A stretch of DNA of 64,000 nucleotides from Flavobacteriales bacterium (GCA_026129465.1 JAHCIA010000001.1:1559964-1623963); one strand, 5' to 3'. Positions 17,075 to 25,183 are shown, counted from the stretch's first letter. Notes: generated by a model from the letters alone, not told the origin. Program-made: numbers and translations.

Positions 17075-17913
17075 CCCCCACACCACCAGACAGCCCCGAA
17101 GACCCCGGCCGCCTGCGTCCCAGCGGCGGCTTCAGGAAGCTGCGTGCCTTCCAGACCACCACGGTGATCTACGACGGCACAGTGGCCTTCTGCGACAAGT
17201 TCATTCGCAGCCACAAACTGGCCGACCAGATGATCGGTGCCGCCCGCAGCGGGCGCCAGAACATCGGCGAGGGCAGCCGCGCCAACGCCACCAGCGCCGA
17301 AAGCGAACTGAAGCTGGTGAACGTGGCCCGCTCCAGCCAGGACGAACTGCTGCTGGACTACGAGGACTACCTGCGCCAGAAACGCCACCGCCAATGGCAC
17401 AAGGACGACCCCGAGGCCATGGCCGTGCGGGTCGTGGCCAAAGTGCCGGACAACCGCGAGCTCACCTACACCGACTATGCCCACTGGCTGGACCACGACG
17501 ACCCCGCCGTGCGCGCCAACTGCCTGATCTGCTTGATCCACCAGGCCAACTTCCTGCTGGACCGCCTGATCACGCGCCTGGAGCAGGACATCATCCAGCA
17601 CGGCGGTCACCGGGAGCAGCTCACCGCCGCGCGCCTCGCTGAGCGCGACCGGCAGCAAGGGCGCCCGGTGGTACCCAAGGAAGAAACGCCCAACTGCCCG
17701 CAATGCGGCAAGGCCATGCGTTTACGCACCGCCAAGCAGGGCGGCAATGCGGGCAGCCAGTTCTGGGGCTGCAGTGGCTACCCGGAGTGCAAGGGGACGA
17801 GGAAGTATCAGCCGGGATCGGACGATCGGACGAATCAGGCGAAGCGGCCGGATGGGACTGATCCGGCCGATGAAGCTGATTTGTCCGATACACCTGACCA
17901 GTCAGCGCAATGA
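17071..17913 (+). CDS. Four-helix-bundle suffix protein with C-terminal zinc ribbon
   Basis: This 280-aa protein has a four-helix bundle related to 23S rRNA intervening-sequence proteins (GTVAFCDKFIRSHKLADQMI, then SGRQNIGEGSRA, and ICLIHQANFLLDRLITRLE). Near residue 209 it has a topoisomerase-type C4 zinc finger (CPQCGKAMRLRTA ... GSQFWGCSGYPECKGTR). The tail is Asp/Pro-rich and repetitive. Proteins of this type often lie in type I restriction operons; binding to nucleic acid is inferred from the zinc ribbon. It overlaps fic before it and hsdR after it, both by ATGA, so it belongs to the operon. Confidence 0.82.
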   Translation: MTPTPPDSPEDPGRLRPSGGFRKLRAFQTTTVIYDGTVAFCDKFIRSHKLADQMIGAARSGRQNIGEGSRANATSAESELKLVNVARSSQDELLLDYEDYLRQKRHRQWHKDDPEAMAVRVVAKVPDNRELTYTDYAHWLDHDDPAVRANCLICLIHQANFLLDRLITRLEQDIIQHGGHREQLTAARLAERDRQQGRPVVPKEETPNCPQCGKAMRLRTAKQGGNAGSQFWGCSGYPECKGTRKYQPGSDDRTNQAKRPDGTDPADEADLSDTPDQSAQ

Positions 17914-20900
17914 CCGAAGACCAGATCGAACAGTTCGCCATTGCGCGCTTGCGCGAGCTGGGCTATGCCTACCAGCACGGCCCCGGCATTGCGCCCGATG
18001 GCGAGCACCCCGAGCGCGCGAGCTACGAGCAAGTGCTGCTGCTGGAGCGCCTGCGCGCGGCCGTGCGGCGCATAAACCCGCGCATACCGGTGGCGGCGCA
18101 GGAGGAGGCCGTGAAGCAGGTGGCGCGCATCGCCAGCCCCGAGCTGCTGGTGAACAACGAGGTCTTCCACCGCATGCTCACCGAAGGCGTGAAGGTGGAC
18201 TACCAGCAGGACGGCAACACCCGTGGCGACCTGGTGTGGTTGGTGGACTTTACCAACCCCACCCACAACGACCTGCTGGTGGTGAACCAGTATACCGTGG
18301 TGGAGAACGGGAAGAACAAGCGGCCCGACCTGCTGCTCTTCGTGAACGGCCTGCCGCTGGTGCTGATGGAGCTGAAGAACGCCGCCGATGAGAAGGCGAG
18401 CATCCGCAGCGCTTACAAGCAGGTGGAGACCTACAAGGAGACCATCCCCGGCCTGTTCACCTACAACTGCGTGGTGGTGATCAGCGACGGCCTGGAGGCC
18501 AGGGCCGGCACGGTGAGCAGCGGCTTCAGCCGGTACATGAGCTGGAAGACGAGCGATGGCAAGGTGGAGGCCTCGCCGCTGATCGGTCAGCTGGAGACGC
18601 TGATCACCGGCATGCTCGATCCCGCCACCCTGCTGGACCTGGTGCGGCACTTCATCGTGTTCGAGCGCGGCCGCAAAGAGGACCCCAGAACGGGCGTCAC
18701 CACCATCACCACGGTGAAGAAGGTGGCCGCCTACCACCAGTACTACGCGGTGAACCGCGCGGTGGCGAGCACGTTAAGGGCGGCGGGATTTAATTCCCCT
18801 CCTGCGGAGGGGTGGTCGAGGAACGAGGCCGGGGTGGTGAATTTTCCTGCGGAGGGGTGGCCGCAGGCCGGGGTGGTCAACTATGCAGCTGCTGTGCCTC
18901 CATTGCGCATTGCGGCAGAGGGGAGAGAAGACTACCCCGCCCTATCGGGCACCCCTCCAGGGGAGGTTATCTACCCCAAGATCCCCCGCAACTCCAAGAA
19001 GTTCTTCGACCTGCCCTTCAACCCTGCCCTGAAGGAACGCGCGAAGGAGTTGCGTAAGGCGCGCAACCTGTCCGAGGTTGTTTTCTGGCAACAGGTGCAC
19101 AAGAAGAAGTTCAAGGGCTACGACTTTGACCGGCAGAAGATCGTAGGCAACTACATCGTGGACTTCTATTGCGCCAACGTGGGCGTGGTGATCGAGATCG
19201 ATGGCAAGAGCCATGACCACAAGCAGGAATACGATGCAAGGCGGGATGAGTACCTGCGTTCGTTGGGGCTGACCATCATCCGTATACCTGCATCAGGTGT
19301 ATTGAAGCACTTGGTGCAGACGATGGCGTGGTTGGAGGAGCATCCGGTATTCAATTCCCCTCCTGCGGAGGGGTGGTCGCAGACCGGGGTGGTGCATGCA
19401 GGCATTTCACCACCCCGCCCTTCGGGCACCCCTCCGCAGGAGGGGAATTACGCGCGGCCAAACCCTCCGGAGGAGGGGAATTTGCTCGCGGAATCACCCG
19501 AGAGCTACGGATTGCCGGGCGTGGCGAAGCAAGCCACCGGCGACCGCAAGGGAGGCGTGGTGTGGCACACGCAAGGCAGCGGCAAGAGCCTGAGCATGGT
19601 GTTCTACACCGGCAAGGTGGTGCTGGCCCTGGACAATCCCACCATCGTGGTGATCACCGACCGCAACGACCTGGACGACCAGCTCTTCGACACCTTCGCG
19701 GCCAGTGTGCAACTGCTGCGACAGGAACCCGTGCAGGCCGAGAACCGCGACCACCTAAAGGAATTGCTGAAGGTGGCCAGCGGCGGCGTGGTGTTCACCA
19801 CCATCCAGAAGTTCCAGCCCGAGGAGGGGAACGTGTACGACCAGCTAAGCGCCCGCGAGAACATCGTGGTGATCGCCGATGAGGCCCACCGCACGCAATA
19901 CGGCTTCAAGGCCCGCACCGTGGATGTGAAGGACGAAATGGGTGAAGTGGTCGGCAGCAAGATCGTGTACGGCTTCGCCAAGTACCTGCGCGATGCGCTG
20001 CCCAACGCCACCTACCTGGGCTTCACCGGCACACCCATCGAGAGCACCGATGTGAACACCCCGGCGGTCTTCGGCAACTACGTGGATGTGTACGACATCG
20101 CGCAGGCCGTGGAGGACGGCGCCACGGTGCGCATCTACTACGAGAGCCGCCTGGCCAAGGTGAACCTGAGCGAGGAAGGCAAGCAGCTGATCAAGGACTT
20201 GGACGACGACCTCGACCAAGAACAACTCACCGACACGCAGAAGGCCAAGGCCAAGTGGACCCAGCTGGAGGCGCTCATTGGCAGCGAGAACCGGATCAAG
20301 AACGTGGCCCGGGACATAGTGACGCACTTCGAGCAGCGGCAGGAGGTCTTCGAAGGCAAGGGCATGATCGTGGCCATGAGCCGCCGCATCGCCGCGGAAC
20401 TGTACGCGGAGATCGTGGCCTTGCGCCCGGAGTGGCACGACAACGACCTGAGCAAAGGCAAGATCAAGGTGGTGATGACGGCGGCTTCGTCGGATGGTCC
20501 GGCCATGAGCAAGCACCACAGCACCAAGGAGCAGCGCCGCGCACTTGCCGAGCGCATGAAAGACCCCAACGATCCCCTGCAACTGGTGATCGTGCGCGAC
20601 ATGTGGCTCACGGGCTTCGATGCTCCCAGCATGCACACGCTCTACATCGACAAGCCCATGAAGGGCCACAGCCTGATGCAGGCCATAGCCCGTGTGAACC
20701 GTGTATACGGTGACAAGCCCGGCGGACACGTGGTGGATTATCTCGGTATTGCCGCCGACTTGAAGAAGGCGCTATCCTTCTATTCCGATGCCGGCGGCAA
20801 AGGCGACCCCACCATCGCGCAGGAACAGGCCGTGGAGCTGATGCTGGAGAAGCTGGAAGTGGTGGCCAACATGTACAACGGCTTCCCCTACGAGGAGTAC

Positions 20901-21791
20901 TTCCAAGCGGACACGGCGAAGAAGCTTTCCCTGATCCTAGGAGCCGAGGAACATGTGCTAGGTCTGGAGGACGGCAAGCGGCGCTACATCAACGAGGTCA
21001 CCGCGCTCAGCAAGACCTTCGCCATCGCCATCCCGCACGACCAGGCGATGGACGTGAAGGACGAGGTCGGCTTCTTCCAAGCCGTGAAAGCCCGCTTGGT
21101 GAAGTTCGACGGCACCGGCAGCGGTCGCACCGATGAAGAGTTGGAGACCACCATCCGGCAGGTCATCGACCAAGCGTTGGTGAGCGAAAAGGTCATCGAC
21201 GTCTACGATGCGGCGGGCATCAAGAAGCCGGACATCTCGGTGCTCAGCGAAGAGTTCCTCCTGGAGCTGAAAGGCATGGCGCACAAGAACGTGGCCATCG
21301 AAGTGCTCAAGAAGCTCCTGAACGACGAGATCAAGGCCCGCGCCCGTACCAACATCGTGCAAAGCCGCAGCCTGATGGACATGCTGGAGGACAGCATCAA
21401 GCGCTACCACAACAAGATCCTCAGTGCCGCCGAAGTGATCGAGGAGCTGATCAAGGTGAGCAAGGAGATCACCGCTGGCGACAAGCAGGCCGCCGATATG
21501 GGCCTCACCGAATACGAGTACGCTTTCTACACCGCCGTGGCCAACAACGACAGCGCCAAGGAGCTGATGCAACAGGAGAAGCTTCGCGAGTTGGCCGTGG
21601 TCCTCACCGAACGCGTCCGCCAGAACGCCAGCATCGATTGGACGATCAAGGAGAGCGTGAAGGCGAAGCTGAAGGTGATCGTGAAGCGGACGCTACGGCA
21701 CTTCGGCTATCCGCCGGATATGCAGAAGCTGGCTACCGACCTGGTGCTGCGGCAGGCGGAGCTACTGGCGGGGGAGTTCAGCGATAGGTGA
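17910..21791 (+). CDS. hsdR: Type I restriction endonuclease/translocase HsdR with in-frame DUF559 insert
   Basis: This 1293-aa motor and nuclease subunit has an N-terminal PD-(D/E)xK nuclease (RPDLLLFVNG ... LVLMELKN, about residues 138-157), a superfamily 2 helicase with Walker A HTQGSGKS (about 553) and Walker B-type ADEAH (about 656), and a C-terminal helical region that docks on HsdM. Residues about 295-524 are extra: a complete DUF559 endonuclease domain between palindromic repeats, placed directly before the Walker A region. Without them the length is about 1063 aa, normal for the family. The frame is open throughout. Its last ~160 bp are duplicated downstream at 22580-22735. It overlaps the preceding gene by ATGA. 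Confidence 0.93.
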   Translation: MTEDQIEQFAIARLRELGYAYQHGPGIAPDGEHPERASYEQVLLLERLRAAVRRINPRIPVAAQEEAVKQVARIASPELLVNNEVFHRMLTEGVKVDYQQDGNTRGDLVWLVDFTNPTHNDLLVVNQYTVVENGKNKRPDLLLFVNGLPLVLMELKNAADEKASIRSAYKQVETYKETIPGLFTYNCVVVISDGLEARAGTVSSGFSRYMSWKTSDGKVEASPLIGQLETLITGMLDPATLLDLVRHFIVFERGRKEDPRTGVTTITTVKKVAAYHQYYAVNRAVASTLRAAGFNSPPAEGWSRNEAGVVNFPAEGWPQAGVVNYAAAVPPLRIAAEGREDYPALSGTPPGEVIYPKIPRNSKKFFDLPFNPALKERAKELRKARNLSEVVFWQQVHKKKFKGYDFDRQKIVGNYIVDFYCANVGVVIEIDGKSHDHKQEYDARRDEYLRSLGLTIIRIPASGVLKHLVQTMAWLEEHPVFNSPPAEGWSQTGVVHAGISPPRPSGTPPQEGNYARPNPPEEGNLLAESPESYGLPGVAKQATGDRKGGVVWHTQGSGKSLSMVFYTGKVVLALDNPTIVVITDRNDLDDQLFDTFAASVQLLRQEPVQAENRDHLKELLKVASGGVVFTTIQKFQPEEGNVYDQLSARENIVVIADEAHRTQYGFKARTVDVKDEMGEVVGSKIVYGFAKYLRDALPNATYLGFTGTPIESTDVNTPAVFGNYVDVYDIAQAVEDGATVRIYYESRLAKVNLSEEGKQLIKDLDDDLDQEQLTDTQKAKAKWTQLEALIGSENRIKNVARDIVTHFEQRQEVFEGKGMIVAMSRRIAAELYAEIVALRPEWHDNDLSKGKIKVVMTAASSDGPAMSKHHSTKEQRRALAERMKDPNDPLQLVIVRDMWLTGFDAPSMHTLYIDKPMKGHSLMQAIARVNRVYGDKPGGHVVDYLGIAADLKKALSFYSDAGGKGDPTIAQEQAVELMLEKLEVVANMYNGFPYEEYFQADTAKKLSLILGAEEHVLGLEDGKRRYINEVTALSKTFAIAIPHDQAMDVKDEVGFFQAVKARLVKFDGTGSGRTDEELETTIRQVIDQALVSEKVIDVYDAAGIKKPDISVLSEEFLLELKGMAHKNVAIEVLKKLLNDEIKARARTNIVQSRSLMDMLEDSIKRYHNKILSAAEVIEELIKVSKEITAGDKQAADMGLTEYEYAFYTAVANNDSAKELMQQEKLRELAVVLTERVRQNASIDWTIKESVKAKLKVIVKRTLRHFGYPPDMQKLATDLVLRQAELLAGEFSDR
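18792..19482. mobile_element. In-frame DUF559 endonuclease element within hsdR, bounded by palindromic repeats
   Basis: The left boundary starts AATTCCCCTCC and contains repeated GGGGTGGTC...GCCGGGGTGGT units to about 18965. The right boundary (19353-19482) has the same units and ends GGAGGGGAATT twice. Between them (about 18970-19350) lies a full DUF559 domain: IPRNSKKFFDLPFNP, the catalytic region GNYIVDFYC and VIEIDGKSH, and the helix LKHLVQTMAWLEEH. No start codon opens the domain, so it can only be made as part of HsdR. The arms resemble the 108-bp element in hsdM. Confidence 0.82.
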
Positions 21792-21894
21792 TCCACGATA
21801 CGCCCGGACCCCCAGACTATCACGTCCCTCCGATCCATCCACAGCACCACTGGACTCTCCCCGAGGCCCCTGCTGCAACAAGTACCAGGCGACA

Positions 21895-21935
21895 GGATCC
21901 CTACGGAGACCTTGCCGGGGGTTTGAGGATCGGGA
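21895..21935. repeat. Degenerate right end of the 145-bp element
   Basis: GGATCCCTACGGAGACCTTGCC and the following GGGGGTTTGAGG parallel the GGGTCCCTTCGGAGACCCTGCGGAGGTTCAG end of the 145-bp element. It lies between hsdR and the cupin gene. The match is partial and no left end is visible. Confidence 0.45.
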
Positions 21936-21973
21936 TACGAACGGGTTATTTTCACACGCCTGAGCCACTCCGC

Positions 21974-22564
21974 ATGCACCGCAAGCGTTTCCTCCTATCA
22001 GCCGTCGCTTCGGTGGTCGCGGTGCTCATCACCAAAGGACAGGCCGTCGCCATGAGCATCACCAAAGGACAGGCCGTCGCCATGAGCATCACCAAAGGGT
22101 TCAAGGTCGCCGCCGGCGCAACACGCCATGGCGAGCGTTTCACCATGAAGGGCGTGACCGCGAACACGCTGGACCTGAAGATCGGCAGTGCCGATACCGA
22201 CGGTGGCATGGCGGTGTTCGAGCAGATCGGCCAGAGCCCACATGGGGGTCCGCCCCTGCACATCCATCCGGAGCAGGATGAATCCTTCCACGTGCTGGAG
22301 GGCGAGTACCGCTTCAGGGTGGGTGATGAACAGTTCCCGGCCTCGGTGGGCGACACCATCTTTCTGCCGCGTGGCGTGCCGCATGCATTCATCCAGCTCA
22401 CCGAGCATGCGCGCATGCTGGTAACGTACCAACCTGCCGGGGATATGGAAGCCTTTTTCCGAAAGACCGCCGCTTGGCGTACGCCTCCCAGCAAGGAAGA
22501 GGTGGCCCGTGTCTTCGCCGCGCACGGCATGCGGGTGGTGGGCCCGCCGCTGACCTTGGAGTAG
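21974..22564 (+). CDS. Exported cupin-domain protein with a 10-residue tandem repeat in the leader
   Basis: This 196-aa protein has an N-terminal signal-like segment (MHRKRFLLSAVASVVAVL) followed by two and a half copies of ITKGQAVAMS, coded by an exact 30-bp tandem repeat. The rest is a small cupin: metal-site motif PPLHIHPEQDESFHVLEGEY (about residues 92-111) and motif 2 GDTIFLPRGVPHAF (about 123-136). Cupins of this size bind a metal and often act as oxidases, isomerases or sensors; the substrate is unknown. The gene sits between hsdR and a duplicated hsdR tail, so it was probably inserted there. The ATG at 21974 is the first start that yields a leader. Confidence 0.8.
   Translation: MHRKRFLLSAVASVVAVLITKGQAVAMSITKGQAVAMSITKGFKVAAGATRHGERFTMKGVTANTLDLKIGSADTDGGMAVFEQIGQSPHGGPPLHIHPEQDESFHVLEGEYRFRVGDEQFPASVGDTIFLPRGVPHAFIQLTEHARMLVTYQPAGDMEAFFRKTAAWRTPPSKEEVARVFAAHGMRVVGPPLTLE
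22019..22097 (+). repeat. 30-bp tandem repeat within the cupin leader
   Basis: Units ATCACCAAAGGACAGGCCGT plus CGCCATGAGC occur twice exactly, followed by a third partial unit (ATCACCAAAGG). The period is ten codons, so copy-number changes keep the frame. Confidence 0.85.
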
Positions 22565-22579
22565 CACATCTCCACACAG

Positions 22580-22735
22580 GCATCGATTGGACGATCAAGG
22601 AAAGCGTGAAGGCCAAGCTGTAGGTGCTGGTGAAGCGGACGCTCAGGCTCTATGGCTGTCCGCCGTACATCGAAGCTGGCCACGGACCTGGTGTTGCGGC
22701 AGGCGGAGCTGCTGGCGGGGGAGTTCGCGGGGTGA
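22580..22735 (+). pseudogene. Decayed duplicate of the hsdR 3' end
   Basis: This segment matches hsdR 21631-21791, from GCATCGATTGGACGATCAAG to GGCGGGGGAGTTC and the terminal TGA. It has an in-frame stop (AAGCTGTAG) and small indels. It directly follows the cupin gene, giving a direct repeat on either side of it. Confidence 0.88.
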
Positions 22736-22746
22736 ACAGATACCCC

Positions 22747-23307
22747 CTACCCCACCCAATTCCCTACCATCGCCGCGCCCTGGGGCGTCATCACGCTCTC
22801 GGGGTGGAACTGCACGCCGCAGCTGGGAAAGGTGTTGTGGCGGACGGCCATGATGATGCCTTCGGCGCTGCGGGCGGTGATGCGCAGGCTGGGTGGCAGC
22901 GTGGCGGGGTCGGCGGCCCAGCTGTGGTAGAGGCCCACCGCGAAGCTTTCGGGCAGGCCGGCGAAGAGCGGATCGCGCGGCTCGGCGGGGATGCAGGGCA
23001 CCGCCACGCCGTGTTTCACGCGCGGCTGGTTGAAGAGCGTGCCGCCGCACACCTCCACCATGGCCTGCAGGCCCAGGCATACGCCCAGGATGGGGTGCGT
23101 GGGCATCAGCTTGTGCAGCAGCTCCATGGTGATGCCCGCCTCGCTGGGCAACCCCGGCCCCGGCGAGAGCACGATGCGGTCGTAGCGCGCCGCCTCGTCC
23201 ACCGTGATGGCGTCGTTGCGCACCACGTCCACCGCCCCATGCGGCGCCAGCAGGTGCTGCAGGTTCCAGGTGAAGGAATCGTAGTTGTCCAAGAGGAGGA
23301 TCCTCAT
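22747..23307 (-). CDS. Glutamine amidotransferase of anthranilate or aminodeoxychorismate synthase
   Basis: This 186-aa class I glutamine amidotransferase has the nucleophile loop GVCLGLQAM (about residues 74-82) and the His-Glu pair in VQFHPESVMT (about 167-176), and starts with the family motif ILLLDNYDSFTWNL. It supplies ammonia for making anthranilate (TrpG, tryptophan) or 4-amino-4-deoxychorismate (PabA, folate). Neither trpE nor pabB is nearby, so the role cannot be fixed; many bacteria use one protein for both. Confidence 0.9.
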   Translation of the reverse strand: MRILLLDNYDSFTWNLQHLLAPHGAVDVVRNDAITVDEAARYDRIVLSPGPGLPSEAGITMELLHKLMPTHPILGVCLGLQAMVEVCGGTLFNQPRVKHGVAVPCIPAEPRDPLFAGLPESFAVGLYHSWAADPATLPPSLRITARSAEGIIMAVRHNTFPSCGVQFHPESVMTPQGAAMVGNWVG

Positions 23308-23310
23308 CGT

Positions 23311-23430
23311 GGCGAGTTGGTCGTTGTCGGTTGGCGGTTCTCAGTTGTTGGTTGTTGGTTGTTGGTTGTCGGTCGCAGCATGGCTTGGTCGGAAGCCGGC
23401 CAACGGACAACCGACAACTACTGGCCAACA
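23311..23430. repeat. GTTGTCGGTTG-type palindromic repeat, left of DUF4260 gene
   Basis: Runs of GTTGTTGGTTGTTGGTTGTCGG on one side are answered by CAACGGACAACCGACAAC on the other, forming an imperfect stem with a variable-length arm. It runs into the last few codons of the DUF4260 gene. A sister copy lies at 23845-23952. Confidence 0.65.
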
Positions 23431-23834
23431 CCCGCCTGGCCGCTTGCCACTTCCGTCTTCCCGATCCACCCCAGATGCGTGTGCTGGAAGCTGTCGCCGA
23501 ATTTGAGGCCGTAGCCGAAGACGCGGTCCATGCTGGCGTGGCCGAAGAGGATGACGGCCGCGAGCTGGAGGGTGTGCGGCAGGCTGCTGTGCAGGGCCAG
23601 CAGGTCAAGCCGCAACAGCAGGGCCAGCCCGGCCAGCAGCACCGCCAGGCCTTTGTGGTGGAGCAGGTTGTAGGTGAAGGCCCCCACCCGGGTGCTGACC
23701 AGGTAACCCAGCATGCCGATGTCGGGACCCAACAGCAGCAGCAGGTACACCCACCAGGCCGCATCCACGAAGTAGAGGAACGCGAGGCAGGCCAGGAATT
23801 GGGCGAGTTCTTCGAGGCGGAGGAGGTTTTTCAT
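23418..23834 (-). CDS. DUF4260 small integral membrane protein
   Basis: This 138-aa protein has several hydrophobic segments (LACLAFLYFVDAAWWVYLLL, LAVLLAGLALLLRLDLLAL, LQLAAVILFGHASMDRVFGY) with family features LEELAQFL, GPDIGMLGYL and the C-terminal GDSFQHTHLGWIG. I assign it to DUF4260, whose function is unknown. The last residues after IGK come from the adjacent palindromic repeat. The ATG at 23834 is chosen because sequence upstream is another repeat copy. Confidence 0.85.
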   Translation of the reverse strand: MKNLLRLEELAQFLACLAFLYFVDAAWWVYLLLLLGPDIGMLGYLVSTRVGAFTYNLLHHKGLAVLLAGLALLLRLDLLALHSSLPHTLQLAAVILFGHASMDRVFGYGLKFGDSFQHTHLGWIGKTEVASGQAGVGQ

Positions 23835-23844
23835 GGTTGCTGAT

Positions 23845-23952
23845 GGTAGTTGCCAGTTGTTGGTTGTCAGTTGTTGGTTGTCGGTTGGCTGTTGTCGGTT
23901 GTGCAGGATGGAGATTGTCCCGAGGCCTGACAACGGACAACGGACAACTGCC
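23845..23952. repeat. GTTGTCGGTTG-type palindromic repeat, right of DUF4260 gene
   Basis: AGTTGTTGGTTGTCAGTTG and related runs are answered by GACAACGGACAACGGACAAC at the other end, giving a long imperfect hairpin. It fills the space between exonuclease III and the DUF4260 gene. Together with 23311-23430 it brackets the DUF4260 gene. Confidence 0.65.
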
Positions 23953-23954
23953 CT

Positions 23955-24716
23955 CTACCACACAATGCCCACCGGGCAATGGTCGCTGCCCATCACTTCG
24001 TTGAGGATGAAGGCTTCCTTGATCCGCTTCTCGAAACCTTGGGAGACGAGGACATAGTCGATGCGCCAGCCGACGTTCTTGGCCCGCGCTCCGAAGCGCT
24101 GGCTCCACCAGCTGTACTTCACCTCGGCGGGGTGCAGGTGGCGGAAGCTGTCCACGAAACCGGCGGCGAGGAGGGCATCCAGGCCGTCGATCTCCTGCTG
24201 GGTGTAGCCGCTGGTCTTGTTGTAGTTGGCCTTGGGCCGCGCGATGTCGATATCGCGGTGCGCCACGTTGAGGTCGCCGCAGACGATCACCGGCCGCCGG
24301 CCCTTGGCGAGCTTGGCGACGTAGGCCCGGAAGGCCTTGTCCCATTCGCCGCGGTAGCCCAGGCGCTTCATGCCTTCGCCGCTGTTGGGCGTGTACACGT
24401 TCACCACCACCACATCCTGGAAGGAACAGGTGACCACGCGGCCCTCATCGTCGTGGCCGGGCATGCCGATGCCGAAATCCACCGCGGCGGGCTTCTCCCG
24501 GCTGGCGATGGCCGTGCCGCTGTAGCCGGGCTTCAGCGCGCCGTAGGCCTGCACGTGGTAGCCATCGGCACCCGCCAGCGCCTGCTGCACCTGCTCCGGT
24601 GTGGCCTTGGTCTCCTGGAAGCAGAGGATGTCGGCATCCAGGGTGCGGAGCGTGTGGTGCAGTCCCTTGCCCACGCTGGCGCGGATGCCGTTCACGTTGA
24701 ACGAGACGAGCTTCAT
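23955..24716 (-). CDS. xth: Exodeoxyribonuclease III
   Basis: This 253-aa enzyme of the ExoIII/APE1 family has MKLVSFNVNGIRA (metal-site Asn), LCFQETKA (catalytic Glu near residue 36), GDLNVAHRDIDIARP (catalytic Asp and Asn near 148-150), WRIDYVLVS, and the terminal SDHCPVGI with the essential Asp-His pair. It cleaves DNA 5' of abasic sites and removes nucleotides from 3' ends in base-excision repair. All key residues are present and the length is standard. Confidence 0.95.
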   Translation of the reverse strand: MKLVSFNVNGIRASVGKGLHHTLRTLDADILCFQETKATPEQVQQALAGADGYHVQAYGALKPGYSGTAIASREKPAAVDFGIGMPGHDDEGRVVTCSFQDVVVVNVYTPNSGEGMKRLGYRGEWDKAFRAYVAKLAKGRRPVIVCGDLNVAHRDIDIARPKANYNKTSGYTQQEIDGLDALLAAGFVDSFRHLHPAEVKYSWWSQRFGARAKNVGWRIDYVLVSQGFEKRIKEAFILNEVMGSDHCPVGIVW

Positions 24717-25183
24717 GGGGCGAAGATGGGGATCGGGCGGAGCATGGCTGCGTATGGCCTGGGGACCAGTTCATCAAAGAAGTGACCGGATCGGTCTTCT
24801 ACCACCTTTTGCTTCGCCAAAAGGTGGAGCCAAAAGGCGACCACGATCCAAGTCCAGGTGGCTCGGCTACCGCACATGCTCCGCACACGGGCACGCCGAC
24901 CACCTGTCCCGCGCGGATCGTGGACGCCCACCGCACGCCGGACCCCGGAGGTCGGTGTACGCTGCGCCCCGTTGCGCATCAACCACTGGTCGCTCTGATC
25001 CGAATGGTCATGATCCTGTTCGCGGCATCTCACCGGGATCGATCCGACCGGGGACACGACCCGGCCGCACACTGGCTTCGATGCCTCGGGCACGGTCTTG
25101 GAAAGGCGGTGGAAAATGTGCCACGCCAGGCAACGATCGCGCAACACCGTCCATCCTATCTTTCCTCGCCCATCGCGCCAGCC
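24717..25183. other. Divergent intergenic region with a REP-like hairpin
   Basis: About 470 bp separate exonuclease III from the DUF1800 gene. A perfect 10-bp stem (CCACCTTTTG, 6-nt loop, CAAAAGGTGG) lies at 24802-24827 and looks like a short repeat rather than a terminator, since it is upstream of both genes. The frame of the DUF1800 gene stays open through much of it but has no domain there and reads like non-coding sequence. Confidence 0.5.

Noticed and set aside
18965..19350. DUF559 gene as an independent coding sequence
   Set aside because: It has no start codon at its beginning, no stop at its end, and lies in the hsdR frame, so it can only be translated as part of HsdR.
24782..25183. 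Extended N-terminus of the DUF1800 protein
   Set aside because: The upstream frame contains a repeat hairpin and reads as non-coding sequence; the family starts at the ATG at 25184.
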